This document shows, piece after piece, positions 41,747 to 51,324 of a DNA stretch of 64,000 bases; position 1 is the first letter of the stretch, and the number at the start of each line of letters is the position of its first letter. A model generated the notes under the pieces. It worked only from the letters and a program-made list of their open reading frames with translations, was not told where the DNA came from and made no database searches. The stretch lies in NCBI GenBank assembly GCA_000721275.1, contig JOFO01000027.1, forward strand, positions 17,797 to 81,796. The letters are read 5' to 3'. This DNA is from Microtetraspora glauca (GTDB taxonomy: Bacteria; Actinomycetota; Actinomycetes; Streptomycetales; Streptomycetaceae). A program made the position numbers and the translations under genes.

Positions 41747-42718
41747 ATGACCGCACCACTGACTGAGGTAGCCGTAAAAAGGCTGGCCTACATCCGGATG
41801 CTGTACGAGCAGGGCGTGACCCAGGCCAAGCAGCCGATGCCCATGGGAGCCAGCAGCCTCCTGTCACTGCACGACTCTGTAGAGATGTTCCTTGTCCTCA
41901 CGAGCGACGCTTTGAATGCGCAGGTCGACCGGAACACCCACTTCATGGACTACTGGAAGAAGATCAAGGGAGTCCCCTTGAGCGGCGCCCACGGCATGCG
42001 GCGCCTGAACGATGCCCGAAACGGGCTGAAACATGCCGGGGTCATGCCGACCGCTGAAGCTATCGAGCAGGGCCTGGCGGACACCTTTGCCTTTTTCGAC
42101 GACAACGTGCCTCGGGTCTTTGGAGTCGCGCTCTGGTCGGTGGACACCTCACACGTCGTCCCGCAACAGGCAGCCCGCGAATGGACACGGAAGGCGTCAG
42201 AGCGCTTCGAAGCAGGAGAAGGTGGCACAGCCCTGGCCATGCTCCAGCTGGCCCTACGGCATGTGCTCGCCGAAGACCCCGGCGCACCCTACGGAACGAC
42301 CATGTCGAAGCTGTCCCAATGGCGACCGTCTTTGAAGGGGCTACCGAGGTCCTTCGGAGCACTCTTCGGCCGCTCGTTCAACAACGACGCGAGCGATGCG
42401 ACCAGGGGCGTACGAGACTTGGTGGAGGTGGTTGAAGGACTCACGGAAGCCATTCGCTGGATGACACTGGGTGGCAGTCTGCATCACTATGCACGGTTTC
42501 AGGCGTTGACGCCGACGAACATCGTTTGGGTGGGAAACCCCAGCGATGAGGACGTCGAGCGTCTCGCTAGAAGGCAGGAGTCACCGACACGGGAAGAATT
42601 CGATTTCTGTCGACAGTTCGTCGTGACGACAGCACTGCGGCAGGCTGACATCGCCGCTCACGTGGCACGCCCCTCGTGGCAAGCTGATGGCACCTCACCA
42701 AGCACGACCGATACGTGA
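41747..42718 (+). CDS. HEPN-like hypothetical protein
   Basis: A 323-residue, mostly helical protein with less extreme codon bias than its neighbours, suggesting recent acquisition. The motif ARNGLKHAG puts R91 and H96 in the R-x4-H spacing of HEPN ribonuclease domains, and LHDSVEMFLVL precedes it as in HEPN helices. GGGGGAGG lies before the ATG. No partner antitoxin is obvious. Function is a guess from the motif. Confidence 0.65.
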   Translation: MTAPLTEVAVKRLAYIRMLYEQGVTQAKQPMPMGASSLLSLHDSVEMFLVLTSDALNAQVDRNTHFMDYWKKIKGVPLSGAHGMRRLNDARNGLKHAGVMPTAEAIEQGLADTFAFFDDNVPRVFGVALWSVDTSHVVPQQAAREWTRKASERFEAGEGGTALAMLQLALRHVLAEDPGAPYGTTMSKLSQWRPSLKGLPRSFGALFGRSFNNDASDATRGVRDLVEVVEGLTEAIRWMTLGGSLHHYARFQALTPTNIVWVGNPSDEDVERLARRQESPTREEFDFCRQFVVTTALRQADIAAHVARPSWQADGTSPSTTDT

Positions 42719-43054
42719 CTCCGGCTCGTCCAGGTGCGCTGGAGGTGGCGGCCATCCGTAGCCACCGTCCCGAAAACTGCTGGAATCTCCGTCATCCATA
42801 AGTCACGCAGGCCATCTGCGCAGGTCAGAGCCACCCTGCTCCTCCATCCACCAAGTGCCTTCTAAGCACTCGGCAGCGAAGCTGCGCGGCACGCCAAAGG
42901 CGTGTAGGTCCCAGTTGGAACCTCACCAAACCTCAATGCCAGCCCAGCGGGGTGCACTCGCTGGGCTGGCAGGCCAAAGGCCCCGCGTTCGGCTTCTGAA
43001 AACGTCGCGTTCGGCTGACCTCCGCGGACGCAACCATGGAGGGCCGAGGGAAGG
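42719..43054. other. Non-coding gap with a convergent terminator
   Basis: This 336-bp gap has no ORF with coding bias. The only clear structure is a 12-bp perfect stem GCCAGCCCAGCG / CGCTGGGCTGGC at 42938-42970 with a 9-nt loop. It lies between convergent genes and probably terminates the kinase transcript. Confidence 0.65.
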
Positions 43055-45043
43055 TCAGCTCGTACAGCTGCCGGCCGTGCCCCAACGCAGGAACTCCGTG
43101 CCCCCAGCGCCGCCGAGGACCGCCACTGCGTACTGGGCGTAGCCCCACTCCTGCCCTGCGCGGGATTCCGCGAGAACCGTCCGGCAGGCCAGGCCAGCGG
43201 CGGCCTCTGCCCATTCCTCTCGCATGCTCTGGTCCCACTCGGGCTTCGTGGCCCACACGTACATCACGCCTTCGTGCGGAGCGAAGCCGATGCTGGTGTT
43301 CTCGTCGCTGATATATCGGGGGTCTTCGAACAGACGGGAGTTGGCGTTCCAGTCGACAAAGAGCTGGTGGACCGCCTCGGTTGCCACTCTGATTTCGCGC
43401 TTGTCGATGCTGGGGATCTGGGCCGCGGCCAGTCCTTCTTCGGTGGGGTGCCAGCTCGGCTCCTGCCCGGGGTCGGCGGCAGTGCGGTCGATGGTCTGCG
43501 TGATGCAGCCGGTGTTGGCGCGGAAGTCGTCCTCCCACACGATCGCCGGCGCCGTGGACGTGGTGTTGTCGACCAAGACGTACTCGTCGTACGGAAGGGA
43601 CTTGTAGATGCCCGCCATCATGCGCAAGGTGAGGCAGGCGTTCTTGGCCACTCCCTGCACGACGCGTGACTCCATGGCCGGACCGCTGATGGCTATGTAG
43701 AGCTCTCTCCGGGCCGGGGCGTAGCCCACGTCGTACTGACCGCTGTAGTTGTACTCCTCGCCCATGCCGTAGCTGAGGTCGTGTCCGAGTGCGGCCTCGG
43801 TCTCGATCTCCGCCTCCCCCTTGGCTCGACGAGCCGCACGCCACGTGGCGATCGTCGCCTCGTCCGCGTTCGCAGGAGTAGGGGATGACGCGGCTTCCAC
43901 CACAGCCTGGGAGCTTGCTGCGGGTGAAGCGGAAGCCGGCATGGTGGCGGTCTGGCTGGGGGATGCGCTGGCGGGAGGGCGGGAACTCGTCGAAGTCGTC
44001 TCCGTCTTATCGGGCTGCAGGGCCAGCGCTCCACCCGCCAGGCCACCTATGACAGTTCCCACCACCGCCGCGATGCTGACGAGTCGTCTGCTGGAACGGG
44101 CGGGACGTATCCAGTTCGGGTCGTCCAGAGTGGGAACAGCCCACTGGGCAGCGACGAGATCGCCCACCAGTGTCGGTTCCACACCGGGCGGCGCGACCTG
44201 TGTGGCCTGTGCTGCGAGGAGGGCGACGCATGTCTCGGCGGCGTCCCACGCAGTGACTCGGTCCCCCGGATCCTTGGCGAGAGCGCTGCTCACGACGGCG
44301 TGGAGTTCGCCGGGAAGGCCACACAGATCAGGATCCTCGGACATGACCCGGTAGGCGACCGCGTCGGGGGCTCCCCCGCCGAAGGGCGCACGACCGGTGG
44401 CTGCGAAGGCTATGAGGGCGCCCCAGACAAACATGTCGCCCTCGGGACCCGTTGTACCGGTGCGGTAGTGCTCGGGGCTGATCCATCCTGGGGTTCCGGT
44501 CAGAATGCCGGTGCGCGTCACGGATGTGCCGTCGGCGGCATGGGCGATGCCGAAGTCCAGGACTCGGGGACCGACCGGGGTCAGGATGACGTTCTGCGGC
44601 TTGACGTCCCTGTGGACGACGCCCGCGGCGTGGATGGCCGCGAGGGCCTGGGCTGTGCCCGTAGCAAAGGCGTAAAGGGTTCCACCGGCCAGCGGCCCGT
44701 GCGCGGCGATGTACCGATCGAGGGTGAGCCCTGGGGCGTAGACAGTGGCCAGCCACGGTGACGGTGCTTCGGCGTCAGCCGCGATCAGGGGTATGAGGCA
44801 GGGGCCCTGGACGCGGGCGGAGAGCTGGACTTCTCGGCGGAAGCGCGCCCGGAACTCCGCGTCGTCCGCCTGGGCAGGGTGGACGACCTTGACCGCGACC
44901 CGCAGACCGGCGGCGTCGAGGCCAGCGAACACCGTGCCCATGCCCCCTGACCCGAGGCGCCCGATGATCCGGTAGGGGCCGACGCGCTTGGGGTCACCGG
45001 GGTGGGCAGCCAGCACCCGCCCACCAGAACGAGCACTGCTCAC
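43055..45043 (-). CDS. Membrane receptor Ser/Thr protein kinase
   Basis: A 662-residue PknB-type kinase. The kinase domain is residues 22-275: GRLGSGGMGTVF, the ATP Lys in VAVKVV, HRDVKPQN, DFGIAH and GTPGWISPE. One membrane segment (about residues 325-345) is followed by a Ser/Thr/Pro-rich linker. An extracellular domain of about 250 residues with four cysteines is of unrecognised type. The start is GTG at 45043. No PASTA repeats are present, so it senses something other than muropeptides. Confidence 0.9.
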   Translation of the reverse strand: MSSARSGGRVLAAHPGDPKRVGPYRIIGRLGSGGMGTVFAGLDAAGLRVAVKVVHPAQADDAEFRARFRREVQLSARVQGPCLIPLIAADAEAPSPWLATVYAPGLTLDRYIAAHGPLAGGTLYAFATGTAQALAAIHAAGVVHRDVKPQNVILTPVGPRVLDFGIAHAADGTSVTRTGILTGTPGWISPEHYRTGTTGPEGDMFVWGALIAFAATGRAPFGGGAPDAVAYRVMSEDPDLCGLPGELHAVVSSALAKDPGDRVTAWDAAETCVALLAAQATQVAPPGVEPTLVGDLVAAQWAVPTLDDPNWIRPARSSRRLVSIAAVVGTVIGGLAGGALALQPDKTETTSTSSRPPASASPSQTATMPASASPAASSQAVVEAASSPTPANADEATIATWRAARRAKGEAEIETEAALGHDLSYGMGEEYNYSGQYDVGYAPARRELYIAISGPAMESRVVQGVAKNACLTLRMMAGIYKSLPYDEYVLVDNTTSTAPAIVWEDDFRANTGCITQTIDRTAADPGQEPSWHPTEEGLAAAQIPSIDKREIRVATEAVHQLFVDWNANSRLFEDPRYISDENTSIGFAPHEGVMYVWATKPEWDQSMREEWAEAAAGLACRTVLAESRAGQEWGYAQYAVAVLGGAGGTEFLRWGTAGSCTS

Positions 45044-45406
45044 CGGGCTTCCGATCTCCTTCAGACGTGCAGCAGGCCAAAGGCCGGACGCATGCCGGTA
45101 CCTGAGAGCTGGATATTAGCCGCGCGTCGAGGCGATAGGCACTGCCTTCTCAGGCAATGGTCGGCAACGCTTCCTCATCGAGCGCACAAGAGCGAAACGG
45201 AGCCGACGAGCCTCGCTCGCCGTGCTCCGTCGCCTTCGCCGCAGCGCGTCTGTTCATCGGTGCGCGCCGCGGCCTGGCTCTCCCCGGCAATCGACTGACA
45301 CCCCATCAGAACGAGCGTCAAATGAGCGTCACGAGCGTCATCTCAGCGTCAAGATATCGCCCGTAACGCCCACACGGCACATACCGCGCACCCGCAAAAC
45401 CGCAGG
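45044..45406. other. Non-coding gap with GAGCGTCA direct repeats
   Basis: A 363-bp gap upstream of the kinase and downstream of the RNA methyltransferase. GAGCGTCA occurs at 45313, 45324 and 45333, and CAGCGTCA at 45344, with spacings of 11, 9 and 11 bp. One-turn spacing suggests a protein-binding array, but it is 270 bp from the kinase start. Otherwise only expected promoter space is seen. Confidence 0.5.
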
Positions 45407-46735
45407 TCAGACGTCCTTCTTCACCGGCTCCAGGATCGCCACGCACTCCACGTGATGCGTCATCGGGAACAGGTCGAACGCCCGCAGCGTGCGGACGCGG
45501 TAGCCGCTCTCCGCGAAGTAGGCGAGGTCGCGGGCGAGGGCGGCCGGGTCGCAGGCGACGTAGGCGATGCGGCGGGCGCCGAGGCCGGCGAGGTGGCGGA
45601 CGGTCTGCTTGCCGGCGCCGGCGCGCGGGGGGTCCAGGACGATGAGGTCGACCTCGGTGATGCCGGTGCGCGGGAGGACCGACTCGACCTTGCCCTGTTC
45701 GATGCGGACGCGCGGGAAGCCGGCCAGGTTGTGGCGGGCGTCCTCGACGGCGCGCTTGCCGGACTCGATGCCGAGGACGGCGCCCTGGTCGCCGACGCGG
45801 TCCGCGAGGGCGCCGGCGAAGAGGCCGACGCCGCAGTAGAGGTCGAGGGCGGTGTCGCCCTTGCGCGGGAGGAGGCCCTGCATGACGGCCTTCATGAGGG
45901 TGTCGGCGGCCTTCGGGTGGACCTGCCAGAAGCCGCCGCTGCCGACGCGGTGGGTGCGGTCGTCGGCGCGCTCGCGGACGAAGGCGCGGCCGTGGACGCG
46001 GTGGACGCCGCCGTCCTTCTCGTCGACGCGCATCACGGAGACCGGCTTGTCGAGCTCGACGAGCGGGAGGCGGGCGCCGGGGCGGGGGGTCAGGATGACC
46101 TGGCGGTCGTTCGAGCCGGAGGCGGCGATCGCCTCGACGGCGGCCATGCCCTCCCAGGTGCGGGCCTCGATGCCGAGCTCCGAGACGCCCTGCGCGGCGA
46201 TCATGCAGTGGTCGATGACCTGGACCTCGTGCGAGCGGTGCTTGCGCAGGCCCGCGTGTCCCTCGGCGTCGACGGCGTACTGGACGCGGGTGCGCCACTG
46301 CGGGACCTCGCCGGCCGGGAGCTTGTCGCCCTCGGCGGGGACGACCGTGCCGTCCCAGCCGGCCTCCTCGGGGGTGAGGCCGGCGAGCCGCTTCAGCTGC
46401 TCGGCGACGACCTCGCCCTTGAGGCGGCGCTGGGCGCCCGGCTTGGCGTGCTGCCAGTCGCAGCCGCCGCACTTGCCGGGGCCGGCGAAGGGGCACGGGG
46501 CCTCGATGCGGTCCTTGGAGGGGTCGAGGATCGCGACGGCGTCGGCGCGCAGGAAGCGGCTGGTGTCGTCGCCCTCGGTCACCCGGGCCCGGACGCGCTC
46601 GCCGGGCAGGGCGTGGCGGACGAAGAGGACGCGGCCCGCCTCCGTACGCGCGATGCAGTGGCCGCCGTGGGCGACCGGGCCGACCTCGACCTCGTACTCC
46701 TCCCCGATCAAGGACGTCACAGGGGTGTTCTGCAT
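45407..46735 (-). CDS. TrmA/RumA-type RNA (uracil-5-)-methyltransferase
   Basis: A 442-residue SAM-dependent RNA methyltransferase. An N-terminal TRAM/OB domain is followed by iron-sulfur cysteines in CPFAGPGKCGGCDWQH. The SAM motif is DLYCGVGLFAGAL, and VLDPPRAG and VACDPAALARDLAYF carry the catalytic region with its Cys. ATG 46735 gives a standard length. It neighbours an APC permease gene, a conserved pairing in Streptomyces. The target is probably a 23S rRNA or tRNA uridine. Confidence 0.92.
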   Translation of the reverse strand: MQNTPVTSLIGEEYEVEVGPVAHGGHCIARTEAGRVLFVRHALPGERVRARVTEGDDTSRFLRADAVAILDPSKDRIEAPCPFAGPGKCGGCDWQHAKPGAQRRLKGEVVAEQLKRLAGLTPEEAGWDGTVVPAEGDKLPAGEVPQWRTRVQYAVDAEGHAGLRKHRSHEVQVIDHCMIAAQGVSELGIEARTWEGMAAVEAIAASGSNDRQVILTPRPGARLPLVELDKPVSVMRVDEKDGGVHRVHGRAFVRERADDRTHRVGSGGFWQVHPKAADTLMKAVMQGLLPRKGDTALDLYCGVGLFAGALADRVGDQGAVLGIESGKRAVEDARHNLAGFPRVRIEQGKVESVLPRTGITEVDLIVLDPPRAGAGKQTVRHLAGLGARRIAYVACDPAALARDLAYFAESGYRVRTLRAFDLFPMTHHVECVAILEPVKKDV

Positions 46736-46805
46736 GATCGGGGACTCCGTAGCCGAGAGAAGAGAAGAAGAAGGCGGGCCGCTGCGCGGACAGCAGCCCA
46801 CCAGT

Positions 46806-48923
46806 CTAGTTGCTCTTCGAGGCGGGTTCCTTCCTGGTCTTCTCGACCGGTCCGCGGCGGACCGAGCCGGGCGCGTTCCAGTCCTGGCGCTTGCGGGCCC
46901 GCTTCTTCGCGGCCTCGGACGACCGGAGCTGGTACGGGACCGAGGTCACCATGACGCCCGGGGTGAAGAGCAGCCGGCCCTTGAGGCGGAGCGCGGACTG
47001 GTTGTGGAGCAGGTGCTCGTACCAGTGGCCCACAACGTACTCCGGGATGTAGACGGAGACGGCGTCGCGCGGGCTCTCCTTGCGGAGGTTCTTCACGTAC
47101 TCGATGACCGGCCGGGTGATCTCGCGGTACGGCGAGTCGAGGATCTTCAGCGGCACGTTGATGCCGCGCCGCTCCCACTCCTCGCGGAGCGCCTTGGTCT
47201 CCGCCGGGTCGACGTTCACGGTCAGCGCCTCCAGCTCGTGGGCGTGGAGCAGCTTCGCGTAGGCGAGGGCGCGGAGGGTGGGCTTGTGGAGCTTGGAGAC
47301 GAGGACGATCGAGCGGACCCGGGAAGGGCGCACGTATTCGTCGGGGCGTTCCTCGGCGGCGGCGATCTCCTGGGAGACGGAGTCGTAGTGGCGGCGGATC
47401 GCGGTCATCGTCACGTAGAAGATCACCATGCCGAGGAGGGCGACCCAGGCGCCGTGGGTGAACTTGGTGGCGAGGACGACGACGAGGACGAGGCCGGTGA
47501 AGAAGGCGCCGAAGGCGTTGATCGCGCGGGAGCGGATCATGTGGCGGCGCTTGGCCGGGTCCTTCTCGCTCTGGAGGTGCCGGTTCCAGTGCCGGACCAT
47601 GCCGATCTGGCTGAGCGTGAAGGAGACGAAGACGCCGACGATGTACAGCTGGATGAGGCGGGTGGAGTCCGCGCCGTAGATCCAGACGAGGAGGGCGGCG
47701 GCGCCGGCGAGGAGCACGATGCCGTTGGAGAAGGCGAGGCGGTCGCCGCGGGTGTGGAGCTGGCGCGGCAGGTAGCGGTCCTGGGCGAGGATCGAGCCGA
47801 GGAGCGGGAAGCCGTTGTACGCCGTGTTGGCGGCCAGGAAAAGGACGAGCGCGGTGGCGGCGGCGAGCAGCACGAAGAAGAACGTTCCGTCGCCGAAGAC
47901 GGCGGCGGCGACCTGGGAGATCACCGGGTCCTGGACGTAGTCCTCGCCGACCGGGACGCCGTTGTGGAGCAGGTCCTGGGCGGGCTTCTCGGCCATCCGG
48001 ACGTCGGTGGCGCCGGCCAGGAAGATGATGCCGCAGAACATGGTGACGGCAAGGCCGCCCATGAGCGCGAGGGTGGTGGCGGCGTTCTTCGACTTCGGCT
48101 TGCGGAAGGCGGGGACGCCGTTGGAGATGGCCTCGACGCCGGTGAGGGCGGCACAGCCGGAGGAGAAGGCGCGCAGCAGCAGGAAGATCAGCGCGAAGCC
48201 GGCGAGGCCGGGGTGCTCGGGCTTGATCTCGAAGTCGGCGGTGGGCGCCTTCATGGTGTCGCCGAGGACGATCCCGCGCCAGGCGCCCCAGGCGATCATG
48301 CAGAAGACGCCGAAGACGAAGACGTAGGTGGGGATGGCGAAGAGGCTGCCGGACTCCTTCACGCCGCGGAGGTTCATCACGGTGAGGAGGACGATCACGC
48401 CGATGGCGCAAGCGACCTTGTGCTCGACGACGAAGGGGATCGCGGAGCCGAGGTTCTCGATGCCGGAGGAGATCGAGACGGCGACGGTGAGGACGTAGTC
48501 GACGAGCAGGGCGCTCGCGACGGTCAGTCCGGCCTTCGGGCCGAGGTTGGTGGTGGCGACCTCGTAGTCGCCGCCGCCGCTCGGGTAGGCGTGCACGTTC
48601 TGCCGGTACGAGGCGACGACCGTGAACATCAGGACGACGACGGCCAGCGCGATCCACGGGCTGAAGTGGTAGGCCGACAGGCCCGCCACGGAGAGGACGA
48701 GAAGGACCTCGCCCGGTGCGTACGCCACCGACGAGAGGGGGTCGGAGGCGAAGACGGGGAGGGCGATCCGCTTGGAGAGCAGGGTCTCCCCGAGCTTGTC
48801 GCTGCGCAGGGCCCGCCCGATCAGGATCCGTTTGGGCACGTCGGTCAGTTTGGACACAACAGAGGATCGTAAGCGTTCGAAAAGAGCCAACCTCGCCGCG
48901 ACCCCGGCCTCGCGGAAATCCAT
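46806..48923 (-). CDS. APC-superfamily amino acid/cation permease
   Basis: A 705-residue transporter. It begins with a cytoplasmic helix (LTDVPKRILIGRALRSDKLGETLLSKRIALPVFASDPLSSVAYAPGE), then about 12 membrane segments and a soluble C-terminal domain of about 170 residues. It resembles the KUP/APC-type potassium or amino acid permeases. ATG 48923 has GGAAAG upstream; GTG 48857 would shorten it by 22 residues. It lies next to two TrkA genes, which hints at potassium transport. Confidence 0.87.
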   Translation of the reverse strand: MDFREAGVAARLALFERLRSSVVSKLTDVPKRILIGRALRSDKLGETLLSKRIALPVFASDPLSSVAYAPGEVLLVLSVAGLSAYHFSPWIALAVVVLMFTVVASYRQNVHAYPSGGGDYEVATTNLGPKAGLTVASALLVDYVLTVAVSISSGIENLGSAIPFVVEHKVACAIGVIVLLTVMNLRGVKESGSLFAIPTYVFVFGVFCMIAWGAWRGIVLGDTMKAPTADFEIKPEHPGLAGFALIFLLLRAFSSGCAALTGVEAISNGVPAFRKPKSKNAATTLALMGGLAVTMFCGIIFLAGATDVRMAEKPAQDLLHNGVPVGEDYVQDPVISQVAAAVFGDGTFFFVLLAAATALVLFLAANTAYNGFPLLGSILAQDRYLPRQLHTRGDRLAFSNGIVLLAGAAALLVWIYGADSTRLIQLYIVGVFVSFTLSQIGMVRHWNRHLQSEKDPAKRRHMIRSRAINAFGAFFTGLVLVVVLATKFTHGAWVALLGMVIFYVTMTAIRRHYDSVSQEIAAAEERPDEYVRPSRVRSIVLVSKLHKPTLRALAYAKLLHAHELEALTVNVDPAETKALREEWERRGINVPLKILDSPYREITRPVIEYVKNLRKESPRDAVSVYIPEYVVGHWYEHLLHNQSALRLKGRLLFTPGVMVTSVPYQLRSSEAAKKRARKRQDWNAPGSVRRGPVEKTRKEPASKSN

Positions 48924-49102
48924 ACGGAATCTTTCCGCGGGCCCCTCGGATGCGGTCCCGTTCCGCGTTGCGGCTTAAGCTCGGACCGGGCAACCCGGCA
49001 GGGCGTTGCCCGCCATGGCCCGGGCCGATCGGGCGAGGAAAGTTGTGAGCAGGGTGTTTTCGCAGGTCAGCAGGGCGATCAGGAGTGCGGGGTAGCGGGG
49101 AC

Positions 49103-49771
49103 GTGCACATCGTCATCATGGGCTGCGGGCGAGTGGGAGCCGCTCTCGCGCAGACCCTGGAGCAGCAGGGCCACACGGTCGCCGTGGTCGACCAGGACCC
49201 GACGGCTTTCCGCCGCCTGGGCTCGGGTTTCGGCGGGCGGCGCGTCACCGGCGTCGGCTTCGACCAGGACACGCTGCGCGAGGCGGGGATCGAGGAGGCC
49301 GGTGCCTTCGCCGCGGTGAGCAGCGGCGACAACTCCAACATCATCGCGGCCCGGGTGGCCCGTGAGATGTTCGGCATCGAGAACGTGGCGGCGCGGATCT
49401 ACGACCCGCGGCGCGCCGAGGTGTACCAGCGCCTGGGCATCCCGACGGTGGCGACGGTCCGCTGGACCGCCGACCAGATGCTGCGCCGGCTGCTGCCGTC
49501 GGGCGCGGAGCCGCTGTGGAGCGACCCGAGCGGTGGCGTGCAGCTCGCGGAGGTGCACACCTCCCCGGCGTGGATCGGGCACAAGATCAGCCGGCTGCAG
49601 GACGAGACCGGCGTGCGGGTCGCCTTCCTGACCCGGCTGGGCGAGGCGATCATCCCCACGTCGCAGACGGTCCTCCAGGAGGGGGACCTGGTGCACGTGA
49701 TGATGCGGGTGGACGAGATCACGAAGGTCGAGGCGGCCTTCGCCGAGGGGCCCGAGGAGGGCGGTCACTGA
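49103..49771 (+). CDS. trkA: TrkA-type K+ transport NAD-binding protein 1
   Basis: A 222-residue RCK protein. The N-terminal Rossmann domain has IVIMGCGRVGAALA and acidic VVDQDP. A RCK-C domain follows (VAFLTRLGEAIIPTSQTVLQEGDLVHVMM). The GTG at 49103 puts the nucleotide motif at residue 3. It ends by overlapping the second TrkA gene (TGATG), so the pair is co-expressed and probably gates a potassium transporter, perhaps the divergent permease. Confidence 0.9.
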   Translation: MHIVIMGCGRVGAALAQTLEQQGHTVAVVDQDPTAFRRLGSGFGGRRVTGVGFDQDTLREAGIEEAGAFAAVSSGDNSNIIAARVAREMFGIENVAARIYDPRRAEVYQRLGIPTVATVRWTADQMLRRLLPSGAEPLWSDPSGGVQLAEVHTSPAWIGHKISRLQDETGVRVAFLTRLGEAIIPTSQTVLQEGDLVHVMMRVDEITKVEAAFAEGPEEGGH

Positions 49772-50445
49772 TGCGGGTCGCGATTGCGGGCGCGGGTGCG
49801 GTGGGCCGTTCCATCGCGGGCGAGCTGCTGGAGAACGGTCACGAGGTCCTGCTCGTCGACAAGGCGCCGACCGCCATCTCGGTGGAGCGGGTGCCGCAGG
49901 CGGAGTGGCTGCTGGCCGACGCCTGTGAGATCACCTCGCTGGACGAGGCGGCGCTGCAGCGCTGCAACGTGGTCATCGCGGCGACCGGCGACGACAAGGT
50001 GAACCTGGTGGTGTCGCTGCTCGCGAAGACCGAGTACGGCGTGCCGCGGGTGGTCGCCCGGGTGAACAACCCGAAGAACGAGTGGCTGTTCAACGAGGCG
50101 TGGGGCGTGGACGTGGCCGTCTCGACGCCGCGGCTGATGTCGGCCCTGGTGGAGGAGGCGGTGAGCGTCGGCGACCTGGTCCGGCTGCTCCGCTTCAGCC
50201 ACGGCGACGCGAACCTGGTGGAGCTGACGCTGCCGCCGGAATCGGCGGTGGCCGGTACGCAGGTGGGCGAGGTCGCCTGGCCGCAGGACACGTCGCTGGT
50301 GACGATCATCCGCGGTTCGCGGGTCCTGACGCCGAGCCCCGAGGAGACCCTGGAGGCCGGCGACGAGCTGCTGTTCGTGGCGGCGCAGGCCCGTGAGGAG
50401 CAGCTGGAGGAGCTCCTCCAGGTCCGCCGGGAGCCGGCGGAGTAG
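49771..50445 (+). CDS. trkA: TrkA-type K+ transport NAD-binding protein 2
   Basis: A 224-residue RCK protein: VAIAGAGAVGRSIAGELLENGHEVLLVDKAP, then a Rossmann half, then a RCK-C domain (SLVTIIRGSRVLTPSPEETLEAGDELLFVA). It overlaps trkA 1 by one base. Together the two resemble CeuA/CeuB-type or CglK-type regulatory pairs. A terminator follows. Confidence 0.9.
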   Translation: MRVAIAGAGAVGRSIAGELLENGHEVLLVDKAPTAISVERVPQAEWLLADACEITSLDEAALQRCNVVIAATGDDKVNLVVSLLAKTEYGVPRVVARVNNPKNEWLFNEAWGVDVAVSTPRLMSALVEEAVSVGDLVRLLRFSHGDANLVELTLPPESAVAGTQVGEVAWPQDTSLVTIIRGSRVLTPSPEETLEAGDELLFVAAQAREEQLEELLQVRREPAE

Positions 50446-50467
50446 CGGCACGGACCGTACGTACGCG

Positions 50468-50503
50468 GAAGGGCCCGGGACTGCCACAGGTCCCGGGCCC
50501 TTC
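50468..50503. terminator. Bidirectional terminator
   Basis: A perfect 14-bp stem GAAGGGCCCGGGAC and complement with an 8-nt loop between trkA 2 and the convergent DUF3159 gene. Confidence 0.85.
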
Positions 50504-50577
50504 GGCGTACGGCGGACGTCCGGGTGGCCGCGGGGCCCGTGAGGCGTCGGCGGCCGACCGCGGACGGCGGTGCCGGA

Positions 50578-51321
50578 TCAGGTCTCGGTACGGCCCCGGG
50601 CCGCGGCCTCGCGTTCCTTCTCGGCCCGCTCCTCCGCCTCCATCTCGGCGAAGACGTCGATCGGCGGCGGCGCCTTGGCGAGGAAGATCCAGGTGAGGTA
50701 GACGGCGAGCAGGAAGGGCGGGATCTTCAGCGCGACGAGGACCCAGCCGAGCTGGGTGGTGTCGGCCCACCAGTAGAGCGGGAAGAGGATCGCGCACTTG
50801 GCGAGCAGGATGAGGCCCCAGGCCCAGCTGGCCTTGGCGTACGCCTTCTTCCGTCCCGGGTTGCGGGTCCGCCAGGAGAGGTTCTCCTTGAAGACCGGGC
50901 CGAGGATGAGGCCGATCAGGGGGACGCCGGCGAGCGTGGTGATGATGTACGCGAGGCCGAGGCCCAGCGTGTAGAGCATGCCGGGGAGGTAGAAGTCCTT
51001 CGCGTTGCCGGTCATCATCGCGAAGACGACGCCGAAGCCGACGCCGAAGACGCCGCTGAAGGCGTGCTTGACGGTGTCGCGGCGGACCAGCCGTACGACG
51101 ACGAGCAGCAGGGAGACGGCGAGCGCGGCGACGGCCGAGCTCTTCAGGTCCTTGTTGACCGTGTAGATCGTGACGAAGAGCAGTCCGGGCAGGACCGTCT
51201 CGACCATGCCCCGGACGCCGCCGAACGCCTCGAAGAGCGCGGCCTCGGTCACCGCCTTGTCGGTCCGGGCGTCCTGGTCCGGGGTCGGCGGTGCGGTGGT
51301 CGGCTTGTCGACGGACGTCAC
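50578..51321 (-). CDS. DUF3159 membrane protein
   Basis: A 247-residue protein with about six hydrophobic segments, including LPGLLFVTIYTVN and SWAWGLILLAKCAILFPLYWWAD. It matches the actinobacterial DUF3159 family of unknown function. It follows the OB-fold gene by 3 bp and is co-transcribed with it, a conserved order near kdp/trk genes in Streptomyces. Confidence 0.85.
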   Translation of the reverse strand: MTSVDKPTTAPPTPDQDARTDKAVTEAALFEAFGGVRGMVETVLPGLLFVTIYTVNKDLKSSAVAALAVSLLLVVVRLVRRDTVKHAFSGVFGVGFGVVFAMMTGNAKDFYLPGMLYTLGLGLAYIITTLAGVPLIGLILGPVFKENLSWRTRNPGRKKAYAKASWAWGLILLAKCAILFPLYWWADTTQLGWVLVALKIPPFLLAVYLTWIFLAKAPPPIDVFAEMEAEERAEKEREAAARGRTET

Positions 51322-51324
51322 CGG

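Noticed and set aside
45852..48872. 1006-residue plus-strand ORF opposite the permease
   Set aside because: Composition is a Glu/Gly/Asp repeat-like antisense artefact with no motif; the minus-strand genes have clear families.
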